Made by a program: the position numbers and the translations under genes
From: Bacillus sp. FJAT-28004
Lineage (GTDB): Bacteria > Bacillota > Bacilli > Paenibacillales > Paenibacillaceae
Reading direction: 5' to 3'
Length of the DNA: 64,000 bases
NCBI RefSeq assembly: GCF_001280845.1
Contig: NZ_LGHP01000002.1
Coordinates: 1,047,613 to 1,111,612 of the forward strand
In this document: positions 52,547 through 60,519 of the stretch, one piece after another
Position numbering within the stretch: position 1 is the first letter of the stretch
How the letters are laid out: each line of letters opens with the position of its first letter
The notes under the pieces: model-generated
Seen by the model: the letters and a program-made list of their open reading frames with translations, nothing else
What the model was told of the DNA's origin: nothing
Databases searched by the model: none

Positions 52547-53239
52547 ATGAATACCTTGGTCAATGATTGGTCTCAGAAGTTACAGAATGAGCTTGAAGCA
52601 CCTTATATGCAAGAGCTTGTTGCGATACTGACAGAGAAATATAAAACAACTACGGTTTATCCAGAAGAGAAAAATATATATAATGCACTTCATCATACAT
52701 CGTATGAGCAGACGAAAGTGGTTATTTTAGGCCAGGACCCCTATCATGGACCTAATCAGGCGCATGGGCTTAGCTTCTCCGTGCAACCTGGATTAAAGGT
52801 GCCACCATCATTAAAAAATATTTACAAAGAGCTGGAGTCAGACGTGGGGGCGGATGTACCTGATCATGGAAGTTTGCTTTCATGGGCTAAGCAAGGAGTG
52901 CTGCTTCTAAATACAGTGCTAACGGTGGAGGACGGCAATCCTAATTCCCACCAAGGAATGGGATGGGAGCGATTTACAGATTCAATCATCGCTGCCCTAA
53001 ATGACAGGGAGAAGCCGGTTGTTTTTATACTCTGGGGCAAGAACGCGGAGTCAAAAGCTAAACATATTAATGCGGACAAGCATCATCTTATTATTTCGCC
53101 GCATCCGAGCCCGTTTGCAGCACGCAAAGGTTTTTTTGGAAGCAAGCCTTTCTCAAGGGCGAATACTTTTCTAGAGCTGATCGGCAGCGAACCGATAGAC
53201 TGGACGATTCCTATGCTGAATGAGCTTGATCACAAATAA
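52547..53239 (+). CDS. ung: Uracil-DNA glycosylase, family 1
   Basis: Removes uracil from DNA. 230 residues from the ATG at 52547, preceded by GAAGGAGA. The catalytic motif GQDPYHGPNQAHGLSFSV is near residue 62, and the leucine-loop HPSPFAARKGFFGSKPFS near 187. A bidirectional terminator follows. Confidence 0.97.
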   Translation: MNTLVNDWSQKLQNELEAPYMQELVAILTEKYKTTTVYPEEKNIYNALHHTSYEQTKVVILGQDPYHGPNQAHGLSFSVQPGLKVPPSLKNIYKELESDVGADVPDHGSLLSWAKQGVLLLNTVLTVEDGNPNSHQGMGWERFTDSIIAALNDREKPVVFILWGKNAESKAKHINADKHHLIISPHPSPFAARKGFFGSKPFSRANTFLELIGSEPIDWTIPMLNELDHK

Positions 53240-53297
53240 AAAAAGACTTCTCATCTGTCTGAACGGTAGCTTGGACAGGTAGAGAAGTCTTTTTTTG
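53240..53297. terminator. Bidirectional terminator between ung and the SLH gene
   Basis: AAAAAGACTTCTC pairs with GAGAAGTCTTTTT, with inner CTGTC/GACAG. Confidence 0.93.
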
Positions 53298-53302
53298 TTG
53301 TT

Positions 53303-54256
53303 TTAATTTATGATGAACGCTTTGCCTGTCGATGATTCACTCGAACCCATAGATTGGGAGAGTACTGGCTTTAGCTTAGCGTCAACATAGGTGGATGTTG
53401 ATACGTCTGTAATAACTTGAGGATACATTTTATCAGGATCAGGCAATACCAGCTCTACATTAATGATAGCTTGATCTCCTTCGAAACCAATAGAGGCGAT
53501 ACGGATGCTATAACCTGGATGTCCTACTTGTGTGCTTACGGTTACTTTATTGATTTGCGGGTTTACAGCCTCAATAGAAAGCTTAAGGTCAAGGCTCGGT
53601 TGCTCTGGCTGAGTAGGGATGGGAGCCGTCTCCTTTACAAATGTAATGGCGTCATAAAGCCAGCCTGCTGCATCACCGCGCAAAATAGCTTTTTTAGGAT
53701 AAAATTTATTCGAACTATCTAATGTGACAACCTTGCTTATGAGCAGCTTTTGAATACTATCCATGTAGGTTTTGTTTACATCGGCCGCATCTTCTAACTG
53801 CATGAAAATTTCTATAAAGGCGTAGTCGCCTTTCGTCATCATTGCTTTAAACAAATGATGAGCAAATTGCTCACGAGTCATAATGTCGTTAGCTTTGATC
53901 GTTTTAGGAATTTCTAGACCATTAAGATTAGCGATAATAAAAGCTTGCGAGTACCATGCATTATCTTTTAGGTTCGTATAGTAATCGCTTGCCTTAGGCT
54001 CTTTAATGAATCGGATGTGGTCAATATTAATGTCTAACCCTTTTACAATCAAAGAAACGCCTTCTGCATAAGTGAGCTTGCCTTTTGGATTAAACCTATC
54101 ATGTTTATCTCCGCTTAGTATACCCAACTTCTTAAGCTCATTAATTTTATGCTCGTTAACGTCATTTTTAACGTCCTTGAATGCCCAAACGGACTGTCCA
54201 AGTGTAAAGAGCATCATAGCAACCAGTGTCATTGTCAGTATCAATCGTCTTTTCAT
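53303..54256 (-). CDS. Secreted SLH-domain protein
   Basis: 317 residues. Signal peptide (LILTMTLVAMMLFTLGQSVWA, cleavage near 26). Three S-layer-homology-like repeats run to about residue 205 (FKDVKNDVNEHKINELKKLG; DRFNPKGKLTYAEGVSLIVKG; DAADVNKTYMDSIQKL with FYPKKAILRGDAAGWL), which would bind secondary cell-wall polymer. The last 100 residues form an unrecognised beta-rich domain. It is convergent with ung. Confidence 0.85.
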   Translation of the reverse strand: MKRRLILTMTLVAMMLFTLGQSVWAFKDVKNDVNEHKINELKKLGILSGDKHDRFNPKGKLTYAEGVSLIVKGLDINIDHIRFIKEPKASDYYTNLKDNAWYSQAFIIANLNGLEIPKTIKANDIMTREQFAHHLFKAMMTKGDYAFIEIFMQLEDAADVNKTYMDSIQKLLISKVVTLDSSNKFYPKKAILRGDAAGWLYDAITFVKETAPIPTQPEQPSLDLKLSIEAVNPQINKVTVSTQVGHPGYSIRIASIGFEGDQAIINVELVLPDPDKMYPQVITDVSTSTYVDAKLKPVLSQSMGSSESSTGKAFIIN

Positions 54257-54409
54257 ACGGTCACCTCTTCTTTAATTTGCTGCAGCACTTACTTGACGTC
54301 GTTAAAAGACAAATTGTTGCAATTCACTTATAATCATTATGACCGATCCCACTTTAGTGGAGACGTCGTGAAGAGAGCAGAGAGTCAGTAAAATATGAAA
54401 AGAAAAATG

Positions 54410-54438
54410 TTGACTTGGCGTCTTACACCTGATATATT
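54410..54438 (+). promoter_or_regulatory. Promoter of tRNA-Val
   Basis: TTGACT at 54410-54415 and TATATT at 54433-54438 with a 17-base spacer, 18 bases ahead of the tRNA. Confidence 0.75.
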
Positions 54439-54456
54439 ATTAATTGTCGCTAACAT

Positions 54457-54532
54457 GATCTGGTAGCTCAGCTGGGAGAGCACTATCTTGACAGGGTAGG
54501 GGTCACAGGTTCGAACCCTGTTCAGATCACCA
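54457..54532 (+). tRNA. tRNA-Val (GAC)
   Basis: 76 bases with encoded CCA. Acceptor GATCTGG pairs with TCAGATC (one G:U). The anticodon loop TTGACAG gives GAC. T arm ACAGGTTCGAACCCTGT. Confidence 0.95.
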
Positions 54533-54547
54533 TAATTTAAACGTTCA

Positions 54548-54575
54548 GAACCCTTGCTTTGCAAGGGTTCTTTTT
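54548..54575 (+). terminator. Terminator of tRNA-Val
   Basis: GAACCCTTGC and GCAAGGGTTC pair perfectly around TTT, followed by TTTTT. Confidence 0.95.
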
Positions 54576-54659
54576 ATTTTATCCGCAAAATGTAAACCTA
54601 CAATAAAGAGAAATCATATCATTTCATGCAATATAATAAGCCTCTTTATACGAAAGTGA

Positions 54660-54827
54660 CTAATTTGAATGGTTTGCTAAGCAGCCTGAATATTGATTTA
54701 AGAGATAATCAAGCTCCTGGCTGATTTTGAGAACAGCATGATCAGTGAAATTATTGCATGAGCCAAATATCTCAACCATTTCAGCTCGTACTTCTTCAAT
54801 TCTTTGTTGATAGAAACAGATGTTCAT
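54660..54827 (-). CDS. Spo0E-family aspartyl-phosphate phosphatase (55 residues)
   Basis: Small protein of the family that dephosphorylates Spo0A~P. The family signature S-Q-x-L-D-x-L-(x)2-Y is exact (ISQELDYLLNQYSG near residue 35), after an N-terminal helix with IEEVRAEMVEIFG. The ATG is eight bases after GGAGGG. The family's known role is to restrain sporulation. Confidence 0.9.
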   Translation of the reverse strand: MNICFYQQRIEEVRAEMVEIFGSCNNFTDHAVLKISQELDYLLNQYSGCLANHSN

Positions 54828-54996
54828 AATAATCCCTCCAACTTTTCATTTGCTAAATTAAGGATAAACGAAGGTTGTTAGAATTTTTCAACAATATGAT
54901 TAGGATAATGTTAGTTTTCTGAACAATCCCGAAGCAGTAGTCCCTCGTATTAGATTAACTACACCAATTATTTTCTTTTTAAACAGTTTAAAGATG

Positions 54997-55031
54997 GAAA
55001 ACCCCCAAGTAGGGGTTCATGCCTTTGGGGG
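54997..55031 (-). terminator. Terminator of the yjfB-like gene
   Basis: CCCCCAA and TTGGGGG pair around 18 bases; on the minus strand TTTTCC follows. An outer AAACAGT/ACTGTTT pair extends the structure to the stop codon. Confidence 0.8.
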
Positions 55032-55037
55032 TACTGT

Positions 55038-55211
55038 TTAAACGCGAAGATCGATGCTCTGGCCTAAATGAGGTTGTGCTTGTTTAATCATTTGTACAAT
55101 GTCTTGTCCTTGCTGCGTGGCCTGATCCTTAGCTAAAGACATGACACGGATGCTTGCTGCAAGCGCTAAGCTGTTCTGATTCATTGAAATTGATGCTGCT
55201 GCTATATCCAT
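55038..55211 (-). CDS. YjfB-like small motility-associated protein
   Basis: 57 residues, starting MDIAAASISMNQNSLALAAS and ending HLGQSIDLRV; this is the pattern of the YjfB family (annotated as putative motility protein, function unproven). The ATG follows GTAGGAGGTG. It probably ends at the adjacent terminator and is transcribed alone. Confidence 0.85.
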   Translation of the reverse strand: MDIAAASISMNQNSLALAASIRVMSLAKDQATQQGQDIVQMIKQAQPHLGQSIDLRV

Positions 55212-55400
55212 AAAACACCTCCTACTTCAATTATCGGCAGAAGGGATAAACTTCTTTATAATGAATTATAGTTCGCATAAAATGTGCTGGTATGCTGCTT
55301 GAAACTGTTTCATGCGACTTAATTGTGGATTTTATTAAACAATACTAAAGGGAAGATCTTTGGCATACCATGTTAGAAAGCGCGCAGGAGGCGGTTTCTG

Positions 55401-55568
55401 TTGGCAGCAGAGTATGCCTATTTAGCCATTTGGCTATTGGGGATGTTTGGAATTATCGGTATTGTTGTTGGATCTGTCGCAAGTTTCGCAATACATGATT
55501 CCTTGTCGCATGACGAGCAGTTTGTTTGGAGAAGGAAACTTCCAGCTGACGCGATCAAAAGAAAATAA
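55401..55568 (+). CDS. 55-residue single-span membrane protein
   Basis: TTG start nine bases after AGGAGG. One membrane segment at about residues 7-30 (YLAIWLLGMFGIIGIVVGSV), then a charged tail (HDSLSHDEQFVWRRKLPADA). Not recognised. The ribosome site and the following terminator support a gene. Confidence 0.65.
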   Translation: MAAEYAYLAIWLLGMFGIIGIVVGSVASFAIHDSLSHDEQFVWRRKLPADAIKRK

Positions 55569-55574
55569 AAACAA

Positions 55575-55619
55575 AAATCCGGCGATCGCTCACCATGCGA
55601 GAACGCTGGATTTTTTTTT
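55575..55619 (+). terminator. Terminator after the 55-residue membrane protein gene
   Basis: AAATCCGGCG and CGCTGGATTT pair with one G:U (or mismatch), followed by a long T-tract. Confidence 0.85.
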
Positions 55620-55702
55620 GATGATGTTGCATAAACTTTGCATTCTCTAGGCATGATATGAATTGGTTGTACATTCTTAACCACTGAGAGGAGCTAACAA
55701 AG

Positions 55703-55954
55703 ATGAGTCACGAGGTTGGCGGACAAGATACAAGGGAGCAAATTGTTGCCGTACAGAAGGATGGAGACGGTGATCTTACCGCATTCAAAACGAATAGCGG
55801 CCGCGTGCTTGACTATGCAACGGCACTTCAAGAAGTACAAGCTGGGCATATTGCGGGGGTAAACACCTTTAAAGGCAAAGATGGCGATATCTATATCCGA
55901 GGCGACGCAGATGGCGATCCAACGAACAATTTGGATCAGCTGCCTATTTTCTGA
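55703..55954 (+). CDS. DUF3892-family protein
   Basis: 83 residues. Pattern EQIVAVQKDGDGDLTAFKTN, then VLDYATALQEVQAGHIAGVN and IYIRGDADGDPTNNLDQLP is that of DUF3892, small proteins of Bacillales with unknown role. Good GAGAGGAG site. Confidence 0.8.
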   Translation: MSHEVGGQDTREQIVAVQKDGDGDLTAFKTNSGRVLDYATALQEVQAGHIAGVNTFKGKDGDIYIRGDADGDPTNNLDQLPIF

Positions 55955-55987
55955 ATCAATAGTTAATAGCATATAGTATTTAAAATG

Positions 55988-56022
55988 AGGCGCCGCATTT
56001 CTTAAATGCTGGCGCCTTTTTT
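55988..56022. terminator. Bidirectional terminator
   Basis: AGGCGCCGCATTT and AAATGCTGGCGCCT pair around CTT with one bulge; six Ts follow. It separates the convergent DUF3892 and metallo-hydrolase genes. Confidence 0.88.
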
Positions 56023-56026
56023 GTAC

Positions 56027-56755
56027 TTAATTGATCTCATACGTTTTATGCTGTCTGACTATTCGCATATGGCCAGTTAGACCTTCATACTGCTCTATAG
56101 CGTCTCCGTAATGCATAAGCCATATTTTCCTTTGAATAGATTCAGGAAGGCTTAGAAGCTCGTCCAGACTGGCGTGAACAACGCCTGGCGCTTCAAGCTG
56201 ACAATCATGATAAATAGTAGTTATGCCATTATCGACTAATTGCTGAAGCAGCTCTGAGTCGAATCGCATGTCGGCAGAGTAGAAGAAACTGTTGTTAAAA
56301 ATAAAGGAATAGCTTGGCTTATTAGGAATATGTTTGGTTTGCAACAGTTTAACGGTCAAACCAGGATGAATCTCAAATTCGTTATTTGGTTGAATGGGAT
56401 GGACCTCGAAGAAATCCTTGAGCTTGTTTAACGGGTCTTGCGTTAATCCACCGCGAAGAGTTTGCTCCCACAGCGGTTCAACAAGTGACTCAGCTATGTA
56501 TAGAACAGGCTTGCGATTATATTTAAACATCATTTGAAAGGCATATTCTTCTAATCCGCCAACATGATCCCCATGTATGTGACTGATGAGTACTGCATCA
56601 AGATCAGAGAAAGAAAGTCCCTGTTGATGCAATGCTTTGGGTAAAGTAATCCCGCAGTCTACGAGCAACCTGAAGCCGTTTATCTCAATAATAGCGTTAT
56701 TATTATCATATTTTTTGGCAAAGGCGCTACCCGTTCCAATCATTTTAATTTGCAT
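56027..56755 (-). CDS. Metallo-beta-lactamase-fold hydrolase, RNase Z-like
   Basis: 242 residues. Metal-binding motif HIHGDHVGGLEEY near residue 60, further ligands in DCQLEAPGVVHASLDEL near 188 and LMHYGDAIEQYE near 220. N terminus MQIKMIGTGSAFAKKYDNNN is typical for this fold. The substrate may be nucleic acid or another ester; not settled. The ATG at 56755 was chosen because GGAGG lies nine bases upstream. Confidence 0.85.
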   Translation of the reverse strand: MQIKMIGTGSAFAKKYDNNNAIIEINGFRLLVDCGITLPKALHQQGLSFSDLDAVLISHIHGDHVGGLEEYAFQMMFKYNRKPVLYIAESLVEPLWEQTLRGGLTQDPLNKLKDFFEVHPIQPNNEFEIHPGLTVKLLQTKHIPNKPSYSFIFNNSFFYSADMRFDSELLQQLVDNGITTIYHDCQLEAPGVVHASLDELLSLPESIQRKIWLMHYGDAIEQYEGLTGHMRIVRQHKTYEIN

Positions 56756-56887
56756 GAACAAATACCTCCTGAGCTTTCTATTCGTTTAATGTACCAAATT
56801 TTAAATATCTCTGACAATCAAAGATGCACATTCGCCCGTATCTACATACAATGCATAAGCGATACGTTTAGTGGAGGCGAACAAGTG

Positions 56888-57091
56888 ATGAGCAAAGGAA
56901 AAGGTAAGGTATTGAAGAAAAAGCAACCGGCAAGCGATCGGAAACAGTTCAATTATAAACTCGTGCTTTCGAATACTTGTGCAGTTTGTAAAACACCGTG
57001 TGCAAGAGGAATGACGTATCTCGCAAGGATGAGAAACCCAGGAACAGTAGGCAAAGGTGTTCCGTGCATTTTAACGAGAACGTATGGGTAA
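56888..57091 (+). CDS. 67-residue basic Cys-containing protein
   Basis: Highly basic N terminus (SKGKGKVLKKKQPASDRKQF), then CAVCKTPCARGMTYLARM with three cysteines (a fourth nearer the end), suggesting metal binding or nucleic-acid binding. Not recognised. GGAGG lies ten bases before the ATG; a GTG three bases earlier is an alternative start. Confidence 0.6.
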   Translation: MSKGKGKVLKKKQPASDRKQFNYKLVLSNTCAVCKTPCARGMTYLARMRNPGTVGKGVPCILTRTYG

Positions 57092-57260
57092 TTATTATTT
57101 CCACATCTATATTTCCCGGGCATGCGCAGGTTTCAACAACATTTGACAATAATGGTTCTATTGTAGTATGTGTTTAAAAATGTTTCAGAAAAAGCGCAAC
57201 TTTGCACGGGTAGACGAGTATAACCTTTCATCCAGGCAATCGGATGGAGGGCTTACAACT

Positions 57261-57824
57261 ATGAAATTCAGAAAAATCGTTATTCTGCTTCTGTTGCTAT
57301 CTCTTTGGGGTGGAACCATGATGTTCGCGGACTCTGCATTACAGAAGGTGCGCGTTATCATTAACGGAGATAATCAGGATGACGGTGGAATAATGACCGA
57401 TGGCAAAACCTATTTGCCACTCCGTCAATTAGCCACATCTATGCAGGCCATCGTGGAATGGGACAATCAAACAAAACGAGCGACTGTGTATAAGCCAAAC
57501 GTGCATATGTTTCTGTTCCAAAATAATGCAGTATTCGGGAACGTAGCAAAAGGCTATCAAGCGAAGTTTAAAGTGTTTGCCCAAATTGATAATTTGATGA
57601 CTGAAATCGTAGCTGTCAAAGTATCAATTTCCGATCCTAGTGGGAAAGAGAAAGTGATTCAAACAGAGAGTGTAAAAACATCAAAGGATAATTTCTGGTT
57701 TGCAACAGATGAAATCTCATATAAATTCGAATCTAGCGGGAAATATCCGATTCGTTTTTTCCTAAAGCTTAAGGGCTCAGATGAATGGACTGTTGTTTCA
57801 GAAAAACTAATCTCTTCATTGTAA
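57261..57824 (+). CDS. Secreted protein with copper-amine-oxidase N-terminal-like (stalk) domain
   Basis: 187 residues from the ATG at 57261, which follows GGAGGG and begins the signal peptide KFRKIVILLLLLSLWGG. The stalk domain runs to about residue 75 (VIINGDNQDDGGIMTDGKTY, LPLRQLATSMQAIVEWDNQT). The rest is an immunoglobulin-like beta domain. Common in Paenibacillus surface proteins; function unknown. TTGACA at about 57144-57149 could be its -35. Confidence 0.8.
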   Translation: MKFRKIVILLLLLSLWGGTMMFADSALQKVRVIINGDNQDDGGIMTDGKTYLPLRQLATSMQAIVEWDNQTKRATVYKPNVHMFLFQNNAVFGNVAKGYQAKFKVFAQIDNLMTEIVAVKVSISDPSGKEKVIQTESVKTSKDNFWFATDEISYKFESSGKYPIRFFLKLKGSDEWTVVSEKLISSL

Positions 57825-57837
57825 TCAAAAGGTTTAA

Positions 57838-57877
57838 CGAAGGCGCTCCTTTTTCTCTGAGGGAGCGTCTTCGTTTG
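57838..57877 (+). terminator. Terminator of the stalk-domain gene
   Basis: CGAAGGCGCTCC and GGGAGCGTCTTCG pair with one G:U, followed by TTTG. Confidence 0.75.
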
Positions 57878-57942
57878 ACCGTTGATAGAGTGTCATGTTA
57901 ATATACGATAGTCTGTAAACATTATTGAAATGGGGTAATAAC

Positions 57943-58251
57943 ATGAGCGAACATCAGCATGGCGATGATTGCGGCTGTGGTGAAGACCACGAGCATGAAG
58001 AGCATGTCTTTATCGTGACTGACGACGAGGGCCAGGAACGTGAAATGGTCATGGTTTATACGTTTGAATCCGAAAGCAAAGTTTACGCTGTATTGCTAGA
58101 TCGCAACGATCCAGAAGCGGACGGCGTCATCTTCCGTATTGAAGAAGAAAACGATGAGTCTTTCCTAGTCGGTATTGAAGACGACGCGGAATGGGATCGC
58201 GTAACAGCGATTTACGAAGAAATTGCTCGTACGGAAAGCGAAGAGAATTAA
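57943..58251 (+). CDS. DUF1292 (YrzB-like) protein
   Basis: 102 residues, very acidic, with an N-terminal His/Cys-rich segment (HQHGDDCGCGEDHEHEEHV) that may bind metal, and the DUF1292 core (EMVMVYTFESESKVYAVLL). YrzB-like proteins are conserved in Firmicutes; role unknown. The ATG at 57943 follows TGGGG. Confidence 0.85.
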   Translation: MSEHQHGDDCGCGEDHEHEEHVFIVTDDEGQEREMVMVYTFESESKVYAVLLDRNDPEADGVIFRIEEENDESFLVGIEDDAEWDRVTAIYEEIARTESEEN

Positions 58252-58279
58252 TTCACTTCAGCTTTAACGAGCAAGTAGT

Positions 58280-58320
58280 AAAAAAACGATCTGCGAGTTT
58301 CGCTTGCGGATCGTTTTTTT
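58280..58320. terminator. Bidirectional terminator between DUF1292 and DUF1885 genes
   Basis: AAAAACGATCTGC and GCGGATCGTTTTT pair with one G:U. Confidence 0.88.
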
Positions 58321-58329
58321 TGTTTATTC

Positions 58330-58746
58330 TTATTTGCGCGGATTAAAATAAATCGTTCGACCATTAAACATAGTCAACTCTGCTTTCAACTGCTTGGCTA
58401 TATATTTGCATAGTTCATTTGCTTTCGATTTGTCTCCGTGCGTAGCTTCGTCTGGTAGAACGATCTGTACGCAAGGTACGGTTTGGCCAGCTACGCTTGT
58501 GGTCTCGCCTGGGCCAAATATGATGTGTTTATAAAGGTGATTAATGCCTTTTAAATAAAACCAACGGTCATCTTGCTTCGATTCAATCGTATACGGAAAT
58601 GCGGCCTCGGCATAGTCCCAATCCAATTGCGAGCCGGTGAGGCTTGTTTGCTCCCGATAACCCATAAGCTGGCTCTTAATATCTTGCAGTGTCAGTTTCT
58701 CCACGGATGATCCTTGCACAAATTTAATATAAGCGCTTTGACTCAT
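58330..58746 (-). CDS. Conserved hypothetical protein, probably DUF1885
   Basis: 138 residues beginning SQSAYIKFVQGSSVEKLTLQ; the central YYLKGINHLYKHIIFG-like block and length recall the DUF1885 family of Bacillales. No catalytic motif visible and no signal peptide. Assignment by memory of the family only. Confidence 0.55.
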   Translation of the reverse strand: MSQSAYIKFVQGSSVEKLTLQDIKSQLMGYREQTSLTGSQLDWDYAEAAFPYTIESKQDDRWFYLKGINHLYKHIIFGPGETTSVAGQTVPCVQIVLPDEATHGDKSKANELCKYIAKQLKAELTMFNGRTIYFNPRK

Positions 58747-58825
58747 CGTATCTCACCTCTGCCAACATCATAGCATGCCCGAAATGGGTTGACAATAAGT
58801 GGTATTCTGTAAAAAAGGAATAGAT

Positions 58826-58873
58826 AAAAAAACGATCTCAGAATTCTTTTGAATTCCCGAGATCGTTTTTTTT
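58826..58873 (-). terminator. Terminator of speA
   Basis: AAAAAACGATCTC and GAGATCGTTTTTT pair perfectly, with a second inner pair GAATTC/GAATTC. On the minus strand a T-tract follows the speA stop. Confidence 0.9.
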
Positions 58874-58875
58874 AT

Positions 58876-60345
58876 TTATGAAATCGCTGTTTCTTCTACG
58901 ATTACTTTGACGAATTCGATGCTGCGATCCTCAGGCCCTTTGACAGGCAATCCGACTTGGACATGATCCACGATATAATCGATATTTTTTTGAGTAATGA
59001 CTTCACCTGGCAATAAAATAGGGATACCTGGCGGGTAGACATAAATGAATTCAGCTATTATTCGGCCTGCTGATTCTTTGAACGGAAGAACTTCTGTCTC
59101 ACCGTAAAAAGCATCCCGAGGCGTTAAGGATAGCTGAGGAATATCTGGTATTTTGACGACTAATTCACGAGCTTCAGCGCCTTCATGGAAATGTTCAGAC
59201 AATCCACGCAGTGCTGTTAACAATTTAGACACGGAATCAGAGGTATCACCAGGCGTAACTAAGCAAAGAATGTTATACATATCGCTCATTTCGATTTCCA
59301 CATTATAGTTATCGCGAAGCCAGTTCTCTGTTTCATAACCCGTGATACCAAGGTGGCGAACATGAACGGAAACTTTGGTTGGATCGAAATCATAAGTAGC
59401 CTCATCGCCGAGAATCTCTTCTCCAAAGCAATATAGACCTGGAATTTCATTGATTTGTTTACGTGCGAGTTGAGCAAGCTCAATTGCACGCTCAGCGATA
59501 GCATGTCCGTTCAAGGCAAGGTTGCGTCTAGACGTATCAAGCGAGCCTAGCAAAATATACGATGTCGACGTTGTAGTGAGCATACTGATGACGGTTTGAA
59601 TGCGGTGTGGATTAACTCTTCCTTTACGAACATTGAGAACCGAGCTTTGTGTCATAGAACCGCCAAGCTTATGAACGCTCGTAGCGGCCATATCCGCACC
59701 TGCTTGCATCGCTGACATAGGCAGCTTCTCATGGAAATGAATGAGAACGCCGTGTGCTTCGTCCACGAGTACGGGGATATCATAGCTATGAACAAGGTCA
59801 ACGATCTCTTTAAGGTTGGCACAAATGCCGAAATAGGTAGGGTTGATGACAAGCACAGCTTTTGCATCTGGATGGCGCTCTAGCGCTTTACGAACGGAGC
59901 GGGTCGTAATGCCATGGTCGATGCCCAGCGTATTGTCACGCGCTGGTGAAATGAATACCGGTCTGGCACCTGCAAAAATGATTGCGGCCATTATGGATTT
60001 GTGAACATTTCGAGGCACAATGATTTTGTCGCCTGGGGCGCATACCGTCAAAATCATCGTCATAATCGCGCCGCTTGTTCCTTGTACAGAGAAATAAGTG
60101 TAATCTGCTCCGAAAGCGTCAGCAGCTAGCTTCTGCGCTTCCTCAATAACGCCGGTTGGCTGATGCAGGTCATCAAGCGGTGCTATATTGATTAAATCGA
60201 TCGACAACGCGTTATCGCCGATAAATTCGCGAAATTCCGAATCGCTGCCTAATCCCTTTTTATGTCCGGGAATATGAAACTGAACGGGATCCTGCTCCGC
60301 ATGCTTACGAAGCGCGGTGAAGAGCGGGGTTTTATTGTGATCCAT
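58876..60345 (-). CDS. speA: Arginine decarboxylase SpeA (Orn/Lys/Arg decarboxylase family)
   Basis: PLP enzyme starting polyamine synthesis by making agmatine. 489 residues from the ATG at 60345, matching the 490 of B. subtilis SpeA. The PLP lysine is in ATSVHKLGGSMTQSS near 227; QFHIPGHKKGLGSD near 23, VQGTSGAIMTM near 87 and the C-terminal TPRDAFYGETEVLPFKES near 405 are highly conserved. The next steps (speE, speB) are not in the window. Confidence 0.93.
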   Translation of the reverse strand: MDHNKTPLFTALRKHAEQDPVQFHIPGHKKGLGSDSEFREFIGDNALSIDLINIAPLDDLHQPTGVIEEAQKLAADAFGADYTYFSVQGTSGAIMTMILTVCAPGDKIIVPRNVHKSIMAAIIFAGARPVFISPARDNTLGIDHGITTRSVRKALERHPDAKAVLVINPTYFGICANLKEIVDLVHSYDIPVLVDEAHGVLIHFHEKLPMSAMQAGADMAATSVHKLGGSMTQSSVLNVRKGRVNPHRIQTVISMLTTTSTSYILLGSLDTSRRNLALNGHAIAERAIELAQLARKQINEIPGLYCFGEEILGDEATYDFDPTKVSVHVRHLGITGYETENWLRDNYNVEIEMSDMYNILCLVTPGDTSDSVSKLLTALRGLSEHFHEGAEARELVVKIPDIPQLSLTPRDAFYGETEVLPFKESAGRIIAEFIYVYPPGIPILLPGEVITQKNIDYIVDHVQVGLPVKGPEDRSIEFVKVIVEETAIS

Positions 60346-60519
60346 CGCTTTCATCCCTGCCTTTCTTTAAAGTTTACAAACAAAGTTGAGTATAGCAAAT
60401 ACAGGGGGGAATGCAAGCTCCAATTTGAGATAGGAGCATCATTTTCAATTTGTTCTTCAATTGTTCATACATGTGCGATAAATGGATATGGTAACATAGG
60501 TTGGTGGAGGGGTTGTATT

